Assembly (NCBI GenBank): GCA_029880065.1
Contig: JAOUPD010000011.1
Coordinates: forward strand, 1 to 18,562
Reading direction: 5' to 3'
DNA: 18,562 nt
Origin: Hadesarchaea archaeon
GTDB lineage: Archaea > Hadarchaeota > Hadarchaeia > Hadarchaeales > Hadarchaeaceae
Shown: positions 13,675 to 18,562 of the stretch, piece by piece
Layout of the letters: each line of letters opens with the position of its first letter
Numbering within the stretch: position 1 is the stretch's first letter
Program-made: the position numbers and the translations under genes
The notes under the pieces: generated by a model
Told to the model about the DNA's origin: nothing
Seen by the model: only the letters and a program-made list of their open reading frames with translations
The model's database searches: none

Positions 13675-14685
13675 TTATACCTTGATAAGCGGGATAACTT
13701 CCTTCGCGAAAAGCTTGTGAGTTTCTCGCTCGATGGTTTTGTCAAAGTATAAGATGAAGTAGGTTGCCCCGAGTTCCACGAATTTTTTGAGCTGCTCGGC
13801 GCATTGCTCAGGCGTCCCTACGATACTACCCCGTAGGAATTGCTCCTTGGATATGGGTTCCCAAATTCCCTTCCCTCGATAGCTTTTGTTAAAACCCTCT
13901 TCGATGAGTTCCTGCACGAGTTGCCGAACTTCCGCTTCAGTTTCGCTTATTATCACTTCCGTATGAAAGCTCAGCTCGATTTCGTTTGGGTCCCTTTTAA
14001 CACTGGCACAATGCTCTCTTAATATGCGGACTTTTCTTTCGAAGTCCTCTGGCGTTCCTCCTCCAAGGTTGTAGATATCCGCATGCTTTGCCACCACACG
14101 TAGAGTCAGCTTTTCCCCGCCTCCCCCGATTAGGATGGGGGGCCTCGGCTTTTGAACTGGCTTGGGGTAGTTGATTGCTCCGTGAAGCTTGTAATACTTC
14201 CCTTCAAAATCAACCACGGGCTCGGTCCACATTCGTTTGATTATCTCGACCGCCTCATCGAGCATGCCTATTCTTTTGGCCGCTCTTGGGAAATCGTAGC
14301 CGTAGCCGAGATACTCGTGCTCGTACCACCCGGCACCTATTCCAAAAATCAGCCTACCTCCCGAAATGACATCTAGTACCGACGCCTGTTTTGCAAGCAA
14401 GGACGGGTTTCGATAAGAGTTGCAAGTCACGATCTGACCCAGCTTTGCGTTATCCGTTTCTGCTGCTAGGGCCGTTAGGGTCGTCCAGCATTCAAAAACC
14501 GACCGATTCTCAATCTTAGGTATCGTGTGGAAGTGATCGTAAAGCCATATCGAATCATATCTCAAGTGTTCAGCGTCCCTTGCTGCTCGGACGATGGACT
14601 TGAACTGATCTTCAGGCGGGAGATCCTCGGGCAAATCCAGCCTCCAGCCTTGGGGGACGATTAAACCGAATTTTATTTGTTCCAT
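13675..14685 (-). CDS. LLM-class, F420-type flavin-dependent oxidoreductase
   Basis: Luciferase-like monooxygenase-fold (TIM barrel) protein of 336 residues, cytoplasmic. Typical motifs are FGLIVPQGW near the start, SIWLYDHFHTIP (about 45-56), LGQIVTCNSYRNPSLLAKQASVLD in two conserved pieces (about 82-105), SGGRLIFGIGAGWYEHEY (108-125) and KPRPPILIGGGGEKLTLR (178-195). In archaea such proteins commonly use reduced coenzyme F420, but the substrate cannot be read from the sequence and FMN-dependent relatives exist. The ATG at 14685 has AAAGGA seven bases upstream. It is divergent from the ChbG-like deacetylase gene and shares its control region. I see no direct reaction in amino-sugar breakdown for it. 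Confidence 0.88.
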   Translation of the reverse strand: MEQIKFGLIVPQGWRLDLPEDLPPEDQFKSIVRAARDAEHLRYDSIWLYDHFHTIPKIENRSVFECWTTLTALAAETDNAKLGQIVTCNSYRNPSLLAKQASVLDVISGGRLIFGIGAGWYEHEYLGYGYDFPRAAKRIGMLDEAVEIIKRMWTEPVVDFEGKYYKLHGAINYPKPVQKPRPPILIGGGGEKLTLRVVAKHADIYNLGGGTPEDFERKVRILREHCASVKRDPNEIELSFHTEVIISETEAEVRQLVQELIEEGFNKSYRGKGIWEPISKEQFLRGSIVGTPEQCAEQLKKFVELGATYFILYFDKTIERETHKLFAKEVIPLIKV

Positions 14686-14756
14686 TATTCCATCCTTTCA
14701 AATTTTCAAAGTCGCTAAATTTAAGTTTGCCGATTTTTCTCCAGTAAAAATTTTTA

Positions 14757-14780
14757 ATACTCGACTGAAATATCGAGTAT
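14757..14780. promoter_or_regulatory. 8-bp inverted repeat between divergent promoters, possible operator
   Basis: ATACTCGA and TCGAGTAT are separated by eight bases. The site lies between the AT-rich promoter element of the LLM gene (about 14742-14757, minus strand) and the TATA box of the deacetylase gene (14790-14797). Its half-site spacing of 16 bases centre to centre, about one and a half helical turns, is compatible with a dimeric regulator controlling both genes. Confidence 0.45.
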
Positions 14781-14789
14781 CTGAAAAAC

Positions 14790-14797
14790 TTATAAAT
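14790..14797 (+). promoter_or_regulatory. TATA box of the ChbG-like deacetylase gene
   Basis: CTTATAAATA is a near-consensus archaeal TATA box. Transcription would begin near 14820, giving a short leader with a GGAGGTGAT ribosome site at 14841-14849. Confidence 0.6.
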
Positions 14798-14840
14798 AAA
14801 TCTCATTAAAAGATGTTTAGCATTTGGCCAACAGGTTTGA

Positions 14841-14849
14841 GGAGGTGAT
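14841..14849 (+). promoter_or_regulatory. Strong Shine-Dalgarno site deciding a TTG start
   Basis: GGAGGTGAT is a full match to the archaeal anti-Shine-Dalgarno and stands five bases before TTG at 14855. No ATG lies at a suitable distance, so the TTG is the start of the deacetylase. Confidence 0.75.
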
Positions 14850-14854
14850 AACCT

Positions 14855-15679
14855 TTGAATAGCGGCTGTGGCGTTGAAGGCGAAAAACCTCGTGATGAAA
14901 TCAAGCTTATCATGAGATGTGACGATCTGGGATTTTGCCACAGTGCCAATTTAGCTTTTGAAAAAGTGTATAAGGAGGGCATTTTGACTTCAGCCGAGAT
15001 AATGGTTACACCCCCGTGGTTCAATGAAGCAGTTGAGATAGCCAGAAAAAATCCGAAGCTTGATCTAGGATTGCACTTGGTTCTGACCAGCGAATGGCAG
15101 TTTTACTCGTGTGGGCCAATACTGTCAGTAACCGAGGTGCCCAGTTTAGTTGATAACGAGGGGCATTTCTTCCCGTCTAAGCGTTCCTTCTTGGCTGCTA
15201 GGCCAAAGCCAGCTGAAGTTGAAAAAGAGCTTAGGGCTCAAATCGAAAAGGCGTTGAAAAAAGGTTTAAATATCTCACATTTGTCTACCCATATGTTCGC
15301 GGCAAAATTTACCCCGAAACTGAAAGCGATTACGAAGAAACTTTCCGCAGAGTACAAATTACCCATCTCTGGCGATGTGGGAGAAAAACGTGGCGAATGG
15401 CTCCCCACCTATGATGTTCCACATCTAAAGAAAGAAAAGGTTTTAGCAGGTATTCTTAAGAAACTCACTCCCGGTCTCTGGATGATTGTCAACCATCCGG
15501 GGCTGGATACCCCTGAAATGAGAGCAATGAAAACGGTGGGTCTTGGTGAACCTGGTGAACTTAAACATGTGGCCGCTCACCGAGCTGCAGAAACCAAGGC
15601 TTTAACCAGCAAAAGGATCAAACAGATAATAAAAAATAGAAAAATAAAATTGATAAGCTACCGTGACATCCTGGGCTGA
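14855..15679 (+). CDS. ChbG/YdjC-family carbohydrate deacetylase
   Basis: Metal-dependent deacetylase-like protein of 274 residues from the YdjC/ChbG family; characterised members remove acetyl groups from N-acetylated oligosaccharides such as diacetylchitobiose. Family features are MRCDDLGFCHSAN (20-32, metal-binding D23/D24), LTSAEIMVTPPWF (44-56), LDLGLHLVLTSEW (69-81, with H74), HLSTHM (142-147, with H146) and IVNHPG (211-216, with H214). The length fits the family. The TTG start is fixed by a very strong ribosome site. It is cytoplasmic, with no signal peptide. Together with NagA about 5 kb away it strengthens the amino-sugar theme, possibly acting on chitin- or peptidoglycan-derived fragments or on a lipid-linked sugar. 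It has its own promoter and is not part of the nagA operon. The substrate is unproven. Confidence 0.88.
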   Translation: MNSGCGVEGEKPRDEIKLIMRCDDLGFCHSANLAFEKVYKEGILTSAEIMVTPPWFNEAVEIARKNPKLDLGLHLVLTSEWQFYSCGPILSVTEVPSLVDNEGHFFPSKRSFLAARPKPAEVEKELRAQIEKALKKGLNISHLSTHMFAAKFTPKLKAITKKLSAEYKLPISGDVGEKRGEWLPTYDVPHLKKEKVLAGILKKLTPGLWMIVNHPGLDTPEMRAMKTVGLGEPGELKHVAAHRAAETKALTSKRIKQIIKNRKIKLISYRDILG

Positions 15680-15806
15680 AAAAATAGAATCGCGTTAAGT
15701 CATGGCGTTCTTGATGGACCGATGGCGGCACTTTTACACTTATTTTGAAAATTCAGATGTAAAAACATACTTTTTCGTGACTGATTTCTCAAATTTCAAA
15801 ACAGTC

Positions 15807-16670
15807 CTACATAGTCGCCAAAGATATCCCCGTAAACACGACGATCATACCTAGGATCGCCCTTTTGGTGGGTCTCTCTCCCAAGAATAATATGCTGAAG
15901 AGGAAGGCAAGCGGTACCAAGGCTCCAACCACAGGGGAGAGTGCGCTCGCCTCTTCGATCTTCAGCGCATGTTGCCACAGAATTTGTCCCACGAACAGGC
16001 CGGAGATACCGGATAGAATGCTAAATCCTACACCCCTCCCGTTGAAGTTTACCCTCTTCTTAGCGCGGTGAGCGAACATCGCGATATTGCAAGCTGCTGA
16101 CGCGGAAACTATTCCCACAAGGAGAAATATTGCCGGCGACATTCCTCCGCTAAGACCGTATTTATTCAAGACAATCGCGATACCCCACATAACGCCTACT
16201 AGAAGAGCCAAGAGGAGTTTTGGATTCCAACGTCTCGACTTGTTCGGTCCTTCCGTGGGAGCCAGAAAATATGATCCGAGGAGCACCAGAGCGACTGATA
16301 AAAAGATTGTGGACTTCGCTTCCTCGCCCAAGAGCAGCACCGCAGCTACAACCCCCCACAATGGCTGGGTATTGCTAATAGGCGCAATCCTGTGGACGGC
16401 TTCTCTCTGCATTAAATAGTAGAACAACATGGGCGCCGCGAACCATGCGATTACCCCAGTGAAGGTTGCCACTAATATCAGCTCTGCTCGGACATAGCCC
16501 AAGTCTTCCGTCGACAGAAGATATAGGATGACCAGTGCCAAAGCAAATGATGTTCTAATCGCATTGAGAACGGGCACCTCCACACTCTTCAAAGCTAGCT
16601 TTCCAGCTATCTGGGACAGACCCCAGCAGATGGCCGCTCCAAAAGCAAGTGCAAAAGCTAACGAAATCAT
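15807..16670 (-). CDS. EamA/DMT-superfamily membrane transporter
   Basis: Integral membrane carrier of about 287 residues with ten predicted hydrophobic helices in two EamA repeats of five. The first begins at FALAFGAAICWGLSQIAGKL and the second at LLALLVGVMWGIAIVLNKYG. GEE at the end of helix 4 and the matching LGERPTKRAI in the second repeat are typical of drug/metabolite exporters. The ATG at 16670 is chosen because it aligns with the first residues of the similar protein encoded at 18046; a TTG at 16700 would add ten residues. It lies 63 bases downstream of the MFS gene on the same strand, so the two may be co-transcribed. The substrate is unknown: the superfamily moves amino acids, nucleotide sugars and metabolites. 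Confidence 0.87.
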   Translation of the reverse strand: MISLAFALAFGAAICWGLSQIAGKLALKSVEVPVLNAIRTSFALALVILYLLSTEDLGYVRAELILVATFTGVIAWFAAPMLFYYLMQREAVHRIAPISNTQPLWGVVAAVLLLGEEAKSTIFLSVALVLLGSYFLAPTEGPNKSRRWNPKLLLALLVGVMWGIAIVLNKYGLSGGMSPAIFLLVGIVSASAACNIAMFAHRAKKRVNFNGRGVGFSILSGISGLFVGQILWQHALKIEEASALSPVVGALVPLAFLFSILFLGERPTKRAILGMIVVFTGISLATM

Positions 16671-16733
16671 GTTAATAATCGTGATAGTTTGGCTTATCAA
16701 CTTTTTGTGAAACAGGACGCTAGTCTAATTAGA

Positions 16734-17951
16734 TTATTTTTCTCTGATCCCCCTAAAGAATACCCCCGACACTACCGCAAACACCGAAGCAATGGCGAAC
16801 ATAATCGGCAATCCCCACGCTTCCGAAGTGAATCCACCGATAAGGGGGCCGATGATACCACATATATACCACAGCCAGATTGTGAATAAATTCTGTCCTG
16901 TAACCCATTTATCTCGTGGCACAATTTCCGAAACTAGAGTAGAAGAGCCGGTAATCAAGGGAGCCCATGCGAATGGTGTGAGTAATGAATGTATCAATAA
17001 AAGTAGAACGGGATTTGAAGTCAACAAAACAAGGAAAAAGAACAGACTGTACACCGCTGCGGAGAAAATGAGTAAAGGTTTTCTTGCACCGATTTTATCG
17101 GATAGTTTCCCCGCGTGAAGAAACACCGGGATCTCTATGATGGAAGGAAACGTGAAAGCGAGGCCTATAATTATGGGCGAGGCTCCGGAATACTCCAAAT
17201 AGATGGGAAAGAACCGCGAAGCCGCATTTATCGCCACAAATAGGGGGAGGGAAGCCAAGAGAAGGATTACCATTTTCTTATTCGTTAAGAGTTCACGTAT
17301 TGGGGCAAAATAGTTCATGATAATGCGTGGTCGCACCGAGCTGCGTGTGGATGTTTTGTGGACCTCCTCAATTTCCCTAGGTTCTGGAGCTCGGAGGAAA
17401 ACGATTGTCGCGACGACGAACAACAGGCTTGAGAAATAAAAAACCGCCGTTGTCCCAAAAAACCAGGCCGCAACACCTGCGAACGCGTTCGCGGAGGCCC
17501 ATCCAACGGACCCCCATATCGCGAAACCTGAGTAAGCTGTGGCTCTCCCGCCATAATCAGACAATCTGAATAAACTTGTTACTATCAACCCTTCCGCCAA
17601 GGGAATGAAAATAGCCTTGAAAAACCCTAAAACGAGAAACCCTTCGAACGAGGATATCAGTGTAATCGCAAATGTGAACAATGCCATTAGAATGGACGAC
17701 TGTATTAGAAAAGGTTTTCTTCTTCCGATAGCGTCGGAAAAGGAACTCCACATGATGCTCGTAAAGATCCCGATTATCACCGGGATTGCCATTATTATCC
17801 CCACCTGCGCCAGGGACATACCGCGTTCTACAAGATAAACCGGAAAGAAGACCGAAAAGGGAGCCCATCCAGCTATATAAAAAAACCGAAACAATTTAAT
17901 GAGTTTAATTCCCCGGTTATCATCCGAAACGTATACTCTCGATTCTGTCAT
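16734..17951 (-). CDS. Major facilitator superfamily transporter
   Basis: Membrane carrier of about 405 residues with roughly twelve hydrophobic helices. The loop between helices 2 and 3 carries SDAIGRRKPFL, and the symmetrical loop in the second half has HAGKLSDKIGARKPLL, both versions of the MFS signature G-x3-D-x2-GR-K/R. A charged linker (PEPREIEEVHK...) separates the halves. The ATG at 17951 is preferred because it follows GGGGGTTGAG and because a TATA-like TATTTAAAT (17995-18003) places the transcript start between it and the upstream in-frame codon at 18008. No substrate can be assigned. Its position between two similar EamA carriers is unusual, and it is divergent from the second one. 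Confidence 0.88.
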   Translation of the reverse strand: MTESRVYVSDDNRGIKLIKLFRFFYIAGWAPFSVFFPVYLVERGMSLAQVGIIMAIPVIIGIFTSIMWSSFSDAIGRRKPFLIQSSILMALFTFAITLISSFEGFLVLGFFKAIFIPLAEGLIVTSLFRLSDYGGRATAYSGFAIWGSVGWASANAFAGVAAWFFGTTAVFYFSSLLFVVATIVFLRAPEPREIEEVHKTSTRSSVRPRIIMNYFAPIRELLTNKKMVILLLASLPLFVAINAASRFFPIYLEYSGASPIIIGLAFTFPSIIEIPVFLHAGKLSDKIGARKPLLIFSAAVYSLFFFLVLLTSNPVLLLLIHSLLTPFAWAPLITGSSTLVSEIVPRDKWVTGQNLFTIWLWYICGIIGPLIGGFTSEAWGLPIMFAIASVFAVVSGVFFRGIREK

Positions 17952-17994
17952 CTCAACCCCCAAGTTGATTTTTGTTTTAATCCTCACCTTCCTG

Positions 17995-18003
17995 TATTTA
18001 AAT
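17995..18003 (-). promoter_or_regulatory. Putative TATA box of the MFS gene
   Basis: The minus strand reads CAATTTAAATACAGG. Transcription would begin near 17973, so the in-frame codon at 18008 would not be in the message and the ATG at 17951 is the likely start. Confidence 0.5.
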
Positions 18004-18015
18004 TGCACAATAAAG

Positions 18016-18026
18016 TTTTAAAAATA
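18016..18026 (+). promoter_or_regulatory. Putative TATA box of the second EamA gene
   Basis: TTTTAAAAATA is centred about 25 bases before the ATG at 18046, suggesting a leaderless message. No ribosome site is seen before that ATG. Confidence 0.5.
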
Positions 18027-18045
18027 CCAAATCCACATCCAAATC

Positions 18046-18562
18046 ATGAATCTGATCGCATTCGCGCTCATGTTAGCCGCAACCCTTTGTTGGGGAGCGG
18101 ATCAAACGATTGGCAAGTTAGCTGTGAAAAGGATGAGTGTGTCTGTCTTTAACGCCCTCAGACCAACTTTCGTCGCGCCTTTGGCCATTATATTTGCTTT
18201 ATCGACCAATAGTTTGAGCTATCCAGGAGCATTTTTAACCGCGATAGCAATCCTCGCCGGAGTAATTTCTTGGTGCGTAGCATGTGAGTTGTATTTTTAT
18301 TTATTGAAAAGGGGTGCCGTTCATAAGATTTTACCGATCGGTAATTCCCATCCCGTATGGGGAGTTTTCGCCGCAATTTTGTTTTTGGGTGAGGATGTGA
18401 CACTTTTCATTTTTGTATCGGCGGCCTTAGTGATTATAGGAGCATACTTATTGGCACAGAAAGAGCAGGAAACAGGCCGCTGGAAGCGAATGGTGCCTCT
18501 GGCTTTGTTGGTGGCGTTAATGTGGGGGGCCGTAATCGTCCTTAATAAATTTTGTCTTAATG
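18046..18562 (+). CDS. EamA/DMT-superfamily transporter, N-terminal part (cut by window end)
   Basis: An open frame runs from the ATG at 18046 to the window end (172 codons) with no stop. It has hydrophobic helices MLAATLCWGADQ, AGVISWCVACELYFYL, GVFAAILFLGED, LVIIGAYLLAQ and VALMWGAVIVLNKF. It aligns along its whole visible length with the carrier at 15807-16670: CWG, IGKLA, FNALRPTF, GAVHKILPIGNSHPVWG and VLNKF have matching partners there. The two are clear paralogues. The leaderless ATG behind a TATA-like element fits the local pattern. The rest of the gene, including most of the second EamA repeat, lies outside the window. The substrate is unknown. Confidence 0.88.
   Translation, partial: MNLIAFALMLAATLCWGADQTIGKLAVKRMSVSVFNALRPTFVAPLAIIFALSTNSLSYPGAFLTAIAILAGVISWCVACELYFYLLKRGAVHKILPIGNSHPVWGVFAAILFLGEDVTLFIFVSAALVIIGAYLLAQKEQETGRWKRMVPLALLVALMWGAVIVLNKFCLN

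Noticed and set aside
1..18562. CRISPR array, tRNA, rRNA, insertion sequence or phage genes
   Set aside because: I found no regularly spaced repeats, cloverleaf-like segments, transposase motifs or terminal inverted repeats in any part of the window.

Overview
The window looks archaeal, probably a thermoproteotal or Bathyarchaeia-like lineage, although the lineage is an inference. TATA-type promoters (TTTATAAAT, CTTATAAATA, TTTAAA) sit about 25 bases upstream of gene starts, several of which look leaderless. Strong GGAGGTGAT-type ribosome sites occur, TTG and GTG starts are common, and there is a coenzyme-F420-type luciferase-like oxidoreductase. No rRNA, tRNA, CRISPR array or insertion sequence was recognised.

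Left edge (1-1301): the two ATPase subunits of an Opp/Dpp-type ABC importer, the first cut by the window edge. A gene-poor stretch and a small unknown minus-strand gene (about 1612-1977) follow.

Centre (2249-13462): two divergent gene groups plus one kinase gene. On the minus strand is a single-SIS-domain phosphosugar protein. Divergent from it is an overlapping trio, EtfB-EtfA-FAD 2-hydroxyacid (D-lactate-type) dehydrogenase, in the same order as lctBCD of acetogens. Next is a minus-strand ROK sugar kinase with an apparent single-base frameshift near its C-terminus. Then comes a tight plus-strand operon: a large ASKHA/ROK-like kinase, NagA (GlcNAc-6-phosphate deacetylase), NamZ (DUF1343 exo-N-acetylmuramidase, here without a signal peptide) and a long tandem-SIS protein related to MurQ (MurNAc-6-phosphate etherase) and to glucokinase regulatory protein.

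Together these genes suggest a cytoplasmic pathway for bacterial cell-wall sugars in an archaeon. Muropeptides or disaccharides would be imported and NamZ would release MurNAc. A kinase would phosphorylate MurNAc and GlcNAc, and the MurQ-like protein would split MurNAc-6P into GlcNAc-6P and D-lactate. NagA would deacetylate GlcNAc-6P, and the SIS protein might isomerise or deaminate the product. The D-lactate would be oxidised to pyruvate by the dehydrogenase with EtfAB. The assembly is inferred from gene families and neighbourhood; it is the most interesting hypothesis in the window.

Right part (13675-18562): a divergent pair, an LLM-class F420-type oxidoreductase and a ChbG/YdjC carbohydrate deacetylase, with an inverted repeat between their promoters. 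Then come three membrane transporters: an EamA/DMT carrier, an MFS carrier, and a second EamA carrier, similar to the first, that runs off the right edge.
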